From contig NZ_LR732912.1 in the NCBI RefSeq assembly GCF_902506065.1, positions 3,366,948-3,430,947 of the forward strand: DNA of 64,000 nucleotides, read 5' to 3'. The stretch is from Arthrobacter sp. 9V. Its GTDB lineage: Bacteria; Actinomycetota; Actinomycetes; Actinomycetales; Micrococcaceae. Position numbers and translations under genes: made by a program. A model generated the notes under the pieces. The model had not been told where the DNA came from and did no database searches. It was given only the letters and a program-made list of their open reading frames with translations. Shown piece by piece: positions 1 through 9,591 of the stretch; positions within the stretch are counted from its first letter, which is position 1; every line of letters begins with the position of its first letter.

Positions 1-658
1 GCATGATGCGGCCCATGGCTTCGACCAGGATGAAGCGGACTTCTTCCTGACGAACCCGGGGGTTGTTCCGCACAGCGGCGCGGGCGAGGTCTTCCATTTC
101 GGTGAGGCACTCGATGCCGGCAAAACCGCCACCAACAACAACGAAGGTCAGTGCCTTGGCGCGTTCTGCGGGGTCAGTCATGGTGGAAGCGGATTCGATG
201 CGCTCCAGCACCTTGTTGCGCAGTGCAACGGCTTCCTCGATGGTCTTGAGGCCAATGCCCTTGTCCGCGAGGCCCTTGATGGGGAACGTGCGGGTGATGG
301 CGCCTGCTGCGATCACGACGTCGAAGTACGGGATCTCGAAGTTCTCGCCGCCATCCGAGGGGGCGATCACTGCGGTGCGGTTTGCGTGGTCGATGCTGGT
401 GACGCGGCCCTGGATGAGCTCAGTCTGCTTGAGGTGCTGACGGTGGGAGACGACGGCGTGGCGTGCCTCGATGTTGCCGCCGGCAACTTCCGGGAGGAAG
501 GGCTGGTAAGTCATGTACGGCAGTGGATCCACGACGGTGACGATGCCACCGGCATTCGCGATCTTCTTCTGCAATTTGAGGGCTACGTAGAGGCCGACGT
601 AGCCGCCGCCGACGACGAGAACCCGGGGACGGTCAATGAGCTCTGGGGTGGTTGCCAT
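1..658 (-). CDS. ndh: Type II NADH dehydrogenase (NDH-2), 3' part outside window
   Basis: The visible 219 residues are the N-terminal half of a membrane-associated, non-proton-pumping NADH:quinone oxidoreductase that feeds electrons from NADH to menaquinone. The start is ATG at 658. An FAD-binding Rossmann motif (VLVVGGGYVGLYVAL) lies near residue 15. A second dinucleotide motif (FVVVGGGFAGIE), for NADH, lies near residue 170. The sequence PYMTYQPFLPEVAGGNIEARHAV is the segment typical of the family after the first motif, named here only to position it (about residues 47-69). The gene follows the mycosin gene on the same strand after a 38-bp gap that holds a Rex-like operator, so NADH/NAD ratio probably controls it. 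Its C-terminal membrane-anchor region is beyond the window. Confidence 0.93.
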   Translation of the reverse strand, partial: MATTPELIDRPRVLVVGGGYVGLYVALKLQKKIANAGGIVTVVDPLPYMTYQPFLPEVAGGNIEARHAVVSHRQHLKQTELIQGRVTSIDHANRTAVIAPSDGGENFEIPYFDVVIAAGAITRTFPIKGLADKGIGLKTIEEAVALRNKVLERIESASTMTDPAERAKALTFVVVGGGFAGIECLTEMEDLARAAVRNNPRVRQEEVRFILVEAMGRIM

Positions 659-677
659 AACCCCAGAGTACCGTACT

Positions 678-696
678 TTGTGAAAATCTTCACTAA
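678..696 (-). promoter_or_regulatory. Candidate Rex (redox-sensing repressor) operator upstream of ndh
   Basis: The plus strand reads TTGTGAA, four bases, then TTCACTAA. This is close to the actinobacterial Rex site, TTGTGAA-N4-TTCACAA. It lies about 20 bp upstream of the ndh start codon and just after the stop codon of the preceding gene. Rex releases DNA when NADH is high and commonly controls NADH dehydrogenase and cytochrome bd genes, so the position fits. One base of the second arm differs from the consensus. Inference from motif and context only. Confidence 0.6.
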
Positions 697-2103
697 CTAC
701 GTCCGGGTGGGCGGATCCACCTTCAAAAGGGCGCCCGTTTCGGGCTCTTCGGGCACTGCCGGCGGGTTTTTTGAAATCCTTCGCAGCTGAATCGCCGCAC
801 CGGCTACCAAAGCAATAAACAACGCGCCAAAACCAAGTACGACGGCGGCGGGAAGGGCGTCGTCCATGGTGGCCGGGGTTTTTGCAACAGGTACGGTGGG
901 ATCGGCCAGCGTAGGCGCGGCACTGGTTGGACTTGCCACGGGCGCCGGTTCCGGTTCGCTGAAGACCCCCCGCCGGTGGACACGGATCCAGTCTCCGATG
1001 GAACCCAGCGGGTTGGAGTCGGTGACGGGCACGTCATTCTTCAACGCGGCCTCGGCATTGAGAATGCCGTAACCATAAATGGGGTCCTTGCCGGGAGCGC
1101 CGGCATCTTTGGCCGTGCTGACAATCCTGTTGATGACCTGGGTGGCGCTCATTTCCGGCCACTTGGAACGGATCAGTGCTGCCACACCTGAAACGATGGG
1201 GGCCGCTCCGGACGTGCCTGCCCATTCGGCGTACGAACCTCCGGGGATACCGCCCACCAGTTTCTCCGCAGGGGCAGCCACGCCGATGCTGATGCCCTGG
1301 GACGAGGAGTCCACGCTGGCGCGCCCTTCACCGTCCAGCCCGGCTACCGTGAGGACGCCGGGAATGGTTGCGGGGGCACCAACCTGGACGTTGCCGCCCA
1401 CCCGGTTTCCCGCGGCGGCAACAATCACCACATCCTTTTGCTCCGCGTAGAGGAACGCTGCGTCCCAACTCTGCGGCCAATCGGGCGAAGTGCTCCCGAG
1501 CGAAATGTTGATGACCTTGGCGCCGTTATCAACCGCCCAGCGCACAGCCTCCGGTATCTGTTCCTGGTCTGTTTTACCGCCCGGGTTGGGCGAGCCGAGC
1601 CAGGTTGAGATGGCCAGAATCTCCGCCTCGGGCGCCACTCCCGTGATTCCGTCCGGTCCCCCGGCAGGCGGAGCGGTTGGCGGCGGAGGCGTGGGAGCAG
1701 GCGACGCCGAAGCGGATGGCGAGGCTGAAGGGGGCGGCGCAGGTGCCGGGTGACCACGCCCGGCCAGCATGGTGGCCACCAGGGTGCCGTGCTCGGTGTT
1801 GGCACCGATGCTCTTTTGTCCGTTGGGGGCACCGGCACCGGAGACATCCGTTCCACCCACCACCACGCCTTTGAGGTCCGGGTGGCTTCCGTCAACACCG
1901 CTGTCGATGATGGCGACCTTCACCCCAGCACCCTTGGACACCTGCCAGGCGTTGGTGACTCCTGATTCCTTGAGCCAGTACTCCTTGTCCCGCCATGCGT
2001 CCGCGTTGGCGGCCGGTGCCCACATCAGCGCACCTGCCAGCGCCCCGCCTGCCAGTGCGGTGGCAAGGGCAGCGGAGATGGTGCGTCGGTGGCGCAATGT
2101 CAT
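697..2103 (-). CDS. Mycosin-like subtilisin family (S8) serine protease, membrane anchored
   Basis: This 468-residue protein is probably a secreted subtilase tethered to the outer face of the membrane. A signal peptide covers about residues 1-34. The catalytic triad is visible as Asp67 (AIIDSGVDGSHPDL), His105 (EHGTLVA) and Ser298 (AGTSGAAP), with the oxyanion Asn233 (AAGNR). A proline/alanine/serine-rich insert at about 118-150 interrupts the catalytic domain. A proline-rich stalk is followed by one membrane helix at 417-439 and a short basic cytoplasmic tail. This architecture matches the mycosins that work with type VII (ESX) secretion. No ESX genes (eccB, eccC, eccD, esxA) lie nearby, so the ESX link is unproven. 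Its ATG overlaps the ppx stop codon (ATGA), so it is co-transcribed with ppx. Confidence 0.85.
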   Translation of the reverse strand: MTLRHRRTISAALATALAGGALAGALMWAPAANADAWRDKEYWLKESGVTNAWQVSKGAGVKVAIIDSGVDGSHPDLKGVVVGGTDVSGAGAPNGQKSIGANTEHGTLVATMLAGRGHPAPAPPPSASPSASASPAPTPPPPTAPPAGGPDGITGVAPEAEILAISTWLGSPNPGGKTDQEQIPEAVRWAVDNGAKVINISLGSTSPDWPQSWDAAFLYAEQKDVVIVAAAGNRVGGNVQVGAPATIPGVLTVAGLDGEGRASVDSSSQGISIGVAAPAEKLVGGIPGGSYAEWAGTSGAAPIVSGVAALIRSKWPEMSATQVINRIVSTAKDAGAPGKDPIYGYGILNAEAALKNDVPVTDSNPLGSIGDWIRVHRRGVFSEPEPAPVASPTSAAPTLADPTVPVAKTPATMDDALPAAVVLGFGALFIALVAGAAIQLRRISKNPPAVPEEPETGALLKVDPPTRT

Positions 2104-3068
2104 TGGCCGTCCCGGATACTCAAGGCGATTCCGTCAAGGATGTCGTGCTCACTGGCCACGGCCTCGCGGATGAATCCGTTGCTGATCGAAGCCAAGCGGC
2201 CCAGGATACGACGCCACACCAAGGCGCCCGCGCCGATGACGTCCACTCGCCCGGGGTGCATGAACGGAAGAGCGGCACGTTCGTCCCGCGTCATTTCCAA
2301 CAGGCTGGTGCACGCATCCGTAATGGTTTCCAGATCCAGCGAAGCACCGTGGATGCGGTTGGGCTGGTACTCGCTCAGGCCAAGTGCGTGCGCGGTGATG
2401 GTGGTGATGGAACCGGCAACGCCCACCACGGCCGTGGCGCGGTCCAGCGGCACCGTCTGCGCGGCAAGATCAAGCGCGGCGTCGACGTCGGCCTCTGCCG
2501 CGGCGATTTGGGCAGCACTGGGCGGATCACTGCGAAGGTGACGTTCAGTGAGCCGGACACAGCCAACATCAACCGAGCGCGCCGCGATCACTCCGCGGGA
2601 GTCGCCCAGCACGAATTCGGTGCTGCCGCCGCCGAGGTCCACCACCAGGATGGGATCATTCCCCATGGCGGGCAGGACACTGCTTGCGCCGGCGAAGGAC
2701 AGCGCAGCTTCTTCGTCCCCGGAGATCACCTCCGGCTGCACTCCCAGGAGTTCCCGGATGCCGTCCACAAAGACCTGGCGGTTACTGGCATCGCGCGTGG
2801 CCGACGTAGCGGCGAAGCGGATACGTCCCGCGCCGTGTTCCTTGATCAGTTCCGCGTAGTCGCGCGCGGCCGCGAACGTGCGCTCCAGGGCCTCGGGAGC
2901 GAGCTCACCCGTTGCATCCACGCCCTGGCCAAGCCTGACCACGCGCATTTCCCGCACGACGTCGGTCAGGGGACCCGTTGCATCCCTCTCCAAAGTTTCC
3001 GGGGAAGCATCGGCAATGAGGAGACGGATGGAGTTGGTTCCGCAATCAATGGCGGCCACCCGGCTCAT
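2100..3068 (-). CDS. ppx: Ppx/GppA family exopolyphosphatase
   Basis: The 322-residue protein belongs to the ASKHA-fold phosphatases that remove terminal phosphate from inorganic polyphosphate, or the 5' phosphate of pppGpp. The phosphate-1 loop (AAIDCGTNSIRLLIAD) is at the N-terminus and the phosphate-2 loop (LVVDLGGGSTEFVLG) near residue 140. The glycine-rich VVGVAGSITTITA lies further on. The chosen ATG at 3068 overlaps the stop of the DUF501 gene (ATGA) and starts right before the first motif. An in-frame start further upstream would only add low-complexity residues overlapping the neighbour. At about 320 residues it is the short actinobacterial form without the C-terminal HD-like domain of E. 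coli Ppx. Confidence 0.93.
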   Translation of the reverse strand: MSRVAAIDCGTNSIRLLIADASPETLERDATGPLTDVVREMRVVRLGQGVDATGELAPEALERTFAAARDYAELIKEHGAGRIRFAATSATRDASNRQVFVDGIRELLGVQPEVISGDEEAALSFAGASSVLPAMGNDPILVVDLGGGSTEFVLGDSRGVIAARSVDVGCVRLTERHLRSDPPSAAQIAAAEADVDAALDLAAQTVPLDRATAVVGVAGSITTITAHALGLSEYQPNRIHGASLDLETITDACTSLLEMTRDERAALPFMHPGRVDVIGAGALVWRRILGRLASISNGFIREAVASEHDILDGIALSIRDGQ

Positions 3069-3811
3069 GCGCTGCCCTCCTGCAAGTTTTCCGACTCGGT
3101 CTTCGGCTTCCGTACCGGCGCGGGACGCCCCACGATCTCCGGCAGTCCCTGCGGACCATGGCGGCTCAAGTCCCGGGATGGTGCCTCGCCGGCCGTGTCC
3201 CAGGCGCCGTCGCAATAGCAACGGTCCTTGGTCCACCACTCGGTAATGGAGGCCAGTGCCTCATCACCCAGAGGATTGATGCCCGGACCGGCAGCCAACG
3301 AGTGGCCCACCAGAACATGGAGGCACTTCACGCGGGTAGGCATGCCGCCTGCTGAAATGCCGTCAATCTCCGGCACCGCTCCCGTGCCGGAACGGTGCGC
3401 AATCTCATTGCGGGCCTGAAGGTAGGCATCGTGGGCTCCATGATAGGCAGCAGCGAGCTCCTGATCGGCAGTCAGCCGCTCATTCATCTCGTTCATCAGG
3501 CCGCCCGCTTCAAGCCGCGACACTGCGGAGGTGATCACCGGGTGGGTCAGGTAGAACGTGGTGGGAAACGGGGTTCCGTTGCTGAGCCTGGGAGCCGTAG
3601 CCGCCACCAAGGGGTTGCCGCAGACGCACCTGGCCGGGATCTCTACAACATCCCGGACCGGCCTCCCCAACTGGCGGCTCAAAACCTCAAGATCGTGTGC
3701 TGATGGCTGGCGGGATTCCTGCGGCACGGCTGCCGTGTTCTCTTCCACTTGCGCTGCCAACCTTCCTGCCCCTTTTGTCATGTCCCATGCGGACACGACG
3801 GCGGCGGGCAC
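3065..3811 (-). CDS. DUF501 domain protein
   Basis: This is a conserved actinobacterial protein of unknown function, usually found between ftsB/eno and ppx, as here. The DUF501 core begins near DLEVLSRQLGRPVRDVVEIPARC. Conserved cysteines occur in ARCVCGNP, at VKCLHVLVGHSLA and in DRCYCDGAW, which could bind metal, though this is unproven. The C-terminal 30 residues look disordered. The listed start is GTG at 3811. ATG at 3781 would remove ten residues and is equally plausible, because neither has a strong ribosome-binding site. The gene follows ftsB after five bases and overlaps ppx by four, so these are one transcription unit. Confidence 0.85.
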   Translation of the reverse strand: MPAAVVSAWDMTKGAGRLAAQVEENTAAVPQESRQPSAHDLEVLSRQLGRPVRDVVEIPARCVCGNPLVAATAPRLSNGTPFPTTFYLTHPVITSAVSRLEAGGLMNEMNERLTADQELAAAYHGAHDAYLQARNEIAHRSGTGAVPEIDGISAGGMPTRVKCLHVLVGHSLAAGPGINPLGDEALASITEWWTKDRCYCDGAWDTAGEAPSRDLSRHGPQGLPEIVGRPAPVRKPKTESENLQEGSA

Positions 3812-3816
3812 CGCGT

Positions 3817-4551
3817 CTAGTCAGTTGCCGATCGTCTGATTGACTCCCAGAGAGCATCCACCCAGGGCAGATTCTCCGGGTTGGCCGACGATCCGGAGCC
3901 GGTGCGGCCACCCGGTGTGCCGGCGGCTTCTTCTCCCCCAAACACCCAGTAACCTGTTTCACCCGGCATAACCATGTTAATGCGGTCGCGGGCCTGCTGT
4001 TTCACGTAGTTGGGGTCCTGCCACCGGGAAAGCTGTTTGTTCAGCTCTGTTTGCTCAGCTTTCCTGCCGGCGATTTCCGCTTCCAGCGCGGAAATTTCGG
4101 CGCGTTTCTCCAGGAAAATCTTCACGGTGGGGGCCAGCAGGATAGTGATGGCAATCATCACCACGGCCAGTGCAAGCATCCGGCCGGAGAATGCTTTTGC
4201 CGGTACCGGATCGAGGTCGCGGTCATCCTTGGCAGTGCCCGGTTTCCCGGAGCCCTGGCGCTTATTCGCAGTATTGGAGTCCGCAACTTTGTATGACGTC
4301 CCCGCCGGCTTCTTGCCCGCTGGAGTCTTAACGCCGGCAGGCGCTTTGCCGCCAACCGGCGTCGACGTCTTTGGCGTTGCACGCTCACCGCCAAACTCAG
4401 CCTTGATGACCTCGGCCCCCGAGGATGGCTTGCCGCCGTCGCCGGACGGAGCGGAACTACTCGAAGGGCGGCTGGCACCGGGAGTGCGGCTGCCACTGGG
4501 CTGGCTGCCAAGGGCGTCGGCCCTGGGTACCTTTGGACGACGGGTGGCCAT
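3817..4551 (-). CDS. ftsB: Septum formation initiator FtsB/DivIC family protein
   Basis: A bitopic membrane protein of 244 residues that should join the FtsQ-FtsB-FtsL division complex. A long disordered basic N-terminal region, rich in Ser, Pro, Lys and Gly (about 1-120), precedes one membrane helix at 125-143. An extracytoplasmic coiled coil follows at 144-176 (EKRAEISALEAEIAGRKAE). The DivIC signature is at about 179-198 (DPNYVKQQARDRINMVMPGE). The long N-terminal extension is usual in actinobacteria, where FtsB is larger than the 100-residue E. coli protein. It lies downstream of eno, as in most actinobacteria. Confidence 0.9.
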   Translation of the reverse strand: MATRRPKVPRADALGSQPSGSRTPGASRPSSSSAPSGDGGKPSSGAEVIKAEFGGERATPKTSTPVGGKAPAGVKTPAGKKPAGTSYKVADSNTANKRQGSGKPGTAKDDRDLDPVPAKAFSGRMLALAVVMIAITILLAPTVKIFLEKRAEISALEAEIAGRKAEQTELNKQLSRWQDPNYVKQQARDRINMVMPGETGYWVFGGEEAAGTPGGRTGSGSSANPENLPWVDALWESIRRSATD

Positions 4552-4644
4552 GACACTCCTGTAATGCCCGGTGCTTGCCTGGCGGTTTGCTGCGCTTGCT
4601 GTTTCTGACCTGGCCTGTGTGAAGCGGAACCGGCGTTAAACAGA

Positions 4645-4680
4645 ACCGGCGGCCATGGTCTTTCCACCATAGCCACCGGT
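4645..4680 (-). terminator. Hairpin downstream of enolase
   Basis: Two 15-bp arms, ACCGGCGGCCATGGT and ACCATAGCCACCGGT, are separated by six bases and pair with two mismatches. They lie 20 bp beyond the eno stop codon, between eno and ftsB on the minus strand. The U-rich tail is weak (TCTGTTT), so this may be a partial terminator or processing hairpin rather than a full stop. Confidence 0.45.
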
Positions 4681-4699
4681 TAGCTGTTTTCGCTGAAGG

Positions 4700-6064
<1,365 letters not shown>

Positions 6065-6096
6065 TTAGGTTACGGCACGGCTTCCAACAGCTCACG

Positions 6097-6816
6097 TCAT
6101 GAAGGCGGAGCCTGGGTGTTCTGAAACGATCGGACCGCTGCACGAAGGGCCCGTTCGGCGTCGAGTCCTTGTTCCCTGGCCCCGGCGACGACGGCGAGCA
6201 GCAGCTCACCCAGCGCCTCTTCCGTGGCCGGAACAGCAGGAAGCCCGACGGCGGCCGGCGCGCCTGCCGCTTCAACGGACAGGCCTGCGCGGACTGCCCT
6301 GTCAATGGACTTCTGTGCCGCTGCCAATGCAGGAAGGTGTGGCGGGATGCCTTCAAAGGGGTCCTCCCGCTCCGGCTTCTCGGCGCGTTTGGCGGCATCC
6401 CACTTGACGATGATTTCCTCGACGCTGGCTGGAAAACTTTCCTGCAGGGAACCGTCCGCCTTGAACACGTGCTGGTTGCGTCGGACCATCTTGGCGTTGA
6501 TGCCGCGGGCTACGGCAGCAAAATCAAAACTGCCGCGCTCCTCGGCGAGCCGGGCATGAAGCACTACCTGAAGCAGCACATCGCCCAGCTCGCCGCGAAG
6601 CTCATGGTCAACAGCACCCGCTTCGATCGAGTCCACCACTTCGTAGGCTTCCTCAATCAGGTACTCAACCAGCGACTCGTGCGTCAGCGCACCCATCCAA
6701 GGGCAGTGCTCACGCAGCGCCGCGATGGTCCCCAACAGCTCCAGGAGCTCAGGGACCTCGCCGGCGTTCTTGTGCGCCGCCCCGTGGGAGTCGTTAGCCG
6801 AGGTTGGCGTAGGCAT
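6097..6816 (-). CDS. mazG: MazG family nucleoside triphosphate pyrophosphohydrolase
   Basis: The 239-residue protein should hydrolyse NTPs/dNTPs to monophosphates and pyrophosphate, cleaning damaged nucleotides. The MazG fold begins at ELLGTIAALREHCPW. The metal-binding motif EEAYEVVDSIE is followed by GELGDVLLQVVLHA, and then the second conserved stretch VRRNQHVF with EEIIVKWDAAKRAEK. The ATG at 6816 overlaps the end of add by 23 bases. A TTG start at 6831 is the alternative. The C-terminal half (alanine-rich, about 165-239) is the single-domain actinobacterial variant rather than the tandem-domain E. coli form. Confidence 0.9.
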   Translation of the reverse strand: MPTPTSANDSHGAAHKNAGEVPELLELLGTIAALREHCPWMGALTHESLVEYLIEEAYEVVDSIEAGAVDHELRGELGDVLLQVVLHARLAEERGSFDFAAVARGINAKMVRRNQHVFKADGSLQESFPASVEEIIVKWDAAKRAEKPEREDPFEGIPPHLPALAAAQKSIDRAVRAGLSVEAAGAPAAVGLPAVPATEEALGELLLAVVAGAREQGLDAERALRAAVRSFQNTQAPPS

Positions 6817-7936
6817 CGTTGATGAACTCAACCAGGGCTTCGCGCTCGTCCAGCGGCAGGAAGGCTGCCTCTGCGGCGTTCAGTGTCAGTTCGAGCAGAT
6901 CATCGAGGTCGTAATCGAAGGTCTCCACCAGGAGTTCGAACTCGTCCGTCAGGGTGACACCACTCATGAGACGGTTGTCAGTGTTGATGGTGACGTTGAA
7001 GCCGAGCTGGAAGAGCATGTCCACCGGGTGGCTTTCGATCCCGTCGCCAAAGCCGGAGATTGCACCCGTCTGCAGATTGGAAGACGGGCAGATTTCCAGG
7101 GCAATTCCCCGGTCCCGGACCCAGGCGGCAATACTGCCGATGGTCACCATGCCTACGGTGTCCTCGCCGTCGTCGTCGGAGTTGTCCTCGAACTCCACCG
7201 AGATATCCTCGGCGATCCGCACGCCGTGGCCCAGGCGCAAAGCCCGTCCATCCACCAAAGCGGACTGGATGCTCTCCAGGCCGGCGGCTTCGCCGGCGTG
7301 GACTGTTGCCGGGAAGTTGTTCTCGGCCAGGTAGGTGAAGGCGTCCTTGAAGCGGGACGGCAGGAAGCCGTCTTCAGCGCCGGCGATGTCGAAGCCCACT
7401 GCGCCGTTGGCACGGTGGCGGACAGCGAGTTCGGCGATTTCCTGGCCGCGGTCTGCGTGGCGCATGGCAGTGATGAGCTGCCCCACCTGGATCTGCTGGC
7501 CGCGTTCTTCAGCGGCGTCCATGCCGGCCTCAAGACCGGTCTGGACTGCTTCCACAACTTCGTCCAGGGTGAGGCCCTGCTGCAGGTGCTGTTCGGGGGC
7601 CCAGCGGACTTCGCCGTACACCACGCCGTCCTCGGCCAGGTCTTCCACGAATTCCTTGGCTACCCGGAACAGGCCTTCCTTGGTCTGCATGACAGCGATG
7701 GTGTGGTCAAAGGTTTCGAGGTAGCGGACCAGCGAACCGGAGTCCGCCGATTCGCGGAACCATTCGCCCAGCGCTACGGGATCGGTGGAGGGCAGTGTGT
7801 GGCCGGCGGCCTCGGCCAGCTCGATGATGGTGGCCGGGCGGAGTCCTCCGTCCAGGTGATCGTGGAGGGAAACCTTGGGCAGGCTCTTCAAATCGAAGTC
7901 GAGGGCAGGGGCAGCGTCAAGAATGGGCTCAGTCAC
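6794..7936 (-). CDS. add: Adenosine deaminase
   Basis: A 380-residue zinc enzyme that converts (deoxy)adenosine to (deoxy)inosine and ammonia in purine salvage. Metal ligands are visible in KVSLHDHLDGGLRP (near residue 22) and in VHAGEAAG. The LGHGVRI segment holds the catalytic His, and INTDNRLMSG holds the zinc-binding Asp. The length agrees with the family. It overlaps mazG downstream. It is separated by 28 bp from a dedA gene upstream and lies close to the nucleoside uptake operon, which suggests joint use in nucleoside scavenging. Confidence 0.96.
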   Translation of the reverse strand: MTEPILDAAPALDFDLKSLPKVSLHDHLDGGLRPATIIELAEAAGHTLPSTDPVALGEWFRESADSGSLVRYLETFDHTIAVMQTKEGLFRVAKEFVEDLAEDGVVYGEVRWAPEQHLQQGLTLDEVVEAVQTGLEAGMDAAEERGQQIQVGQLITAMRHADRGQEIAELAVRHRANGAVGFDIAGAEDGFLPSRFKDAFTYLAENNFPATVHAGEAAGLESIQSALVDGRALRLGHGVRIAEDISVEFEDNSDDDGEDTVGMVTIGSIAAWVRDRGIALEICPSSNLQTGAISGFGDGIESHPVDMLFQLGFNVTINTDNRLMSGVTLTDEFELLVETFDYDLDDLLELTLNAAEAAFLPLDEREALVEFINDAYANLG

Positions 7937-7964
7937 GTACTAACTGTAGGGGGACGGCAGGAGC

Positions 7965-8675
7965 TTAGCCAGCGGGTTTGGAGAGGTCCACACCGGCGGC
8001 CGCTTTGTGCGGCAGCTCGGTAGGCTGCGCAGCCGGTGCCAGGTTGCTTGCAGCCGCGTCACGGGCCAGGTCCTTCTTTTCCAGGTACTTGTGCCACCAG
8101 CGAAGGGCGTGATCTACCACGATGCCCAGAATCACGGCGAAAGCCACCGCAATTCCAACGCCCAGCAGCGGGTTATTGTGCACCCACTGGCCTGCAAGCA
8201 AGCCGATGCCGATGGAGTAGGCAACCCAAGTGACGCAGGCGAACGCGTCCAGCCAGAAGAAAGTCCGGTGGCGGAACCCGGTTTGTCCGGCAACATAGTT
8301 CACCGCAACCCGGCCCCACGGAATGTACCGGGCCGTGAAGATGAGGACCGCGCCGCGCTTATCCAGCTCGTATTGCGCCCAGGCGAACATCTTCTGGACC
8401 TTTGGCCTGCGCATCCACTTCCAGCGGGTGAGGCCGATTTTCCGGCCCAGCATGTAGGCCATGTTGTCCCCGGCCATGGCACCTACCAGCGCAGTGGCCC
8501 CCAGAATCCACAGGTTGGGTTCTCCGCTGTGAAGGGACAGCGCCGAGAGACCAACAATGGCTGTTTCACTGGGCAGGATGGTGGCAAAACCGTCAATGAA
8601 GAAGAAGACCAGGAGTACCGGGTATATCCAGGGCTGCCCGGCTGCATGCTCGAGCATTTGGTTCAAAGACTCCAC
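7965..8675 (-). CDS. DedA/SNARE-associated (VTT) family membrane protein, copy 1
   Basis: A 236-residue polytopic membrane protein of the DedA family, whose members help flip phospholipids or undecaprenyl phosphate across the membrane. The start is GTG at 8675, with AGGAG about nine bases upstream. Family features are the acidic residue in FFIDGFATILPSE, GDNMAYMLGRKIG and FTARYIPWGRVAVNYVAG, where the conserved arginine and GR motif lie in a re-entrant loop. About five hydrophobic segments are visible. The C-terminal 40 residues are polar. A paralogue lies 175 bp upstream. Confidence 0.92.
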   Translation of the reverse strand: MESLNQMLEHAAGQPWIYPVLLVFFFIDGFATILPSETAIVGLSALSLHSGEPNLWILGATALVGAMAGDNMAYMLGRKIGLTRWKWMRRPKVQKMFAWAQYELDKRGAVLIFTARYIPWGRVAVNYVAGQTGFRHRTFFWLDAFACVTWVAYSIGIGLLAGQWVHNNPLLGVGIAVAFAVILGIVVDHALRWWHKYLEKKDLARDAAASNLAPAAQPTELPHKAAAGVDLSKPAG

Positions 8676-8850
8676 GCGGCGGTAGCTCCTAGACGAATAT
8701 GACTTGACAGTGTGACGGAAGTCGCTCTTAGTGTCCCATGGCCGGGACGTCGTTCGCTACGCCCCAGCCCCGGGATCACACGCTTAACGCTATAGGTGGT
8801 GATAACGTGCCGTCGTCAACCGCCGGGCTGATCTTCCCGGGGCGGATGCG

Positions 8851-9501
8851 TCATACCGTGGGTGGAGTAGGGGCGTCTTCTTCCGGGATGTTCTTGCCGT
8901 CCAAGGGCACGGATCCGCGGACTTTGCTGATGATCCGATCAATGATGATGCCCAGGATCACTGCAACCACAATAGCTATGACGGCTCCCAGGAGATGGTT
9001 GTCCTCGAACCAGACGCCGAAGAAATAGCCGAGGATCACCGAATACGTGGCCCACAGGATGGCGGACATGGCCGTGAGGGCCACGAAGCGCCGGTGGTGG
9101 AAGTGTGTGGCGCCGGCCGTCAGGTTAACCGCCACCCTGCCGATGGGAATGAACCGGGCCACCATGATCAGCGAGGCCGAGCGGCGTCGAAGTTCCTTGC
9201 CTGCCCAACGGAAGGCGCCCTGCATCCGCTGGGTGCGCATCCACCGCCACCGTTGGACTCCGATGCGTCGGCCGAGTATGTAAGCGATGTTGTCTCCGGA
9301 GAACGCCCCCAGCGCTGCCATCAAGCCGAGCAACCACACGTTGGGCGAGCCGCTGCTTCCGGAGACCGCGCTGAGCCCTACCACCACGGATTCGCTGGGG
9401 ATGGGCGGGAAGAATCCATCAATCACACAGCAGGCCAGCACCAGGAACAACACCCATGGCTGCTCGGCCGCTGCGAGGATGAAATCGTTGATGCCCTGCA
9501 C
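8851..9501 (-). CDS. DedA/SNARE-associated (VTT) family membrane protein, copy 2
   Basis: This 216-residue paralogue of the preceding gene carries the same landmarks: CVIDGFFPPIPSE, GDNIAYILGRRIG and VARFIPIGRVAVNLTAG. The start was set to GTG at 9501 because AAGGAAA sits just upstream and the protein then aligns with its neighbour. A longer reading from 9585 would run through a perfect hairpin (9548-9583) that belongs to the end of the pyrimidine phosphorylase transcript. The two dedA genes are similar but not identical, consistent with an old tandem duplication. Confidence 0.9.
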   Translation of the reverse strand: MQGINDFILAAAEQPWVLFLVLACCVIDGFFPPIPSESVVVGLSAVSGSSGSPNVWLLGLMAALGAFSGDNIAYILGRRIGVQRWRWMRTQRMQGAFRWAGKELRRRSASLIMVARFIPIGRVAVNLTAGATHFHHRRFVALTAMSAILWATYSVILGYFFGVWFEDNHLLGAVIAIVVAVILGIIIDRIISKVRGSVPLDGKNIPEEDAPTPPTV

Positions 9502-9547
9502 GGTTTCCTTACGGTAGCCGGCTCCCCACAGGCGCCGGATGACTGGT

Positions 9548-9583
9548 GTTCCGGGCTGTTCTTTTAAGGAAACAGCCCGGAAC
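9548..9583 (-). terminator. Hairpin terminator after the nucleoside operon
   Basis: Thirteen-base arms, GTTCCGGGCTGTT and AACAGCCCGGAAC, pair perfectly around a 10-base loop. The structure begins nine bases past the stop codon of the pyrimidine-nucleoside phosphorylase gene. No clear U-run follows. It likely ends or trims the cdd-deoA transcript before the dedA gene. Confidence 0.6.
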
Positions 9584-9591
9584 ACTTAAGC

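Noticed and set aside
8676..8850. Small gene or RNA between the two dedA genes
   Set aside because: No frame with a ribosome-binding site and no clear hairpin was found.
9501..9585. N-terminal extension of the second DedA protein
   Set aside because: It would be encoded across a perfect terminator hairpin, and a GTG with a good ribosome-binding site at 9501 fits the paralogue.
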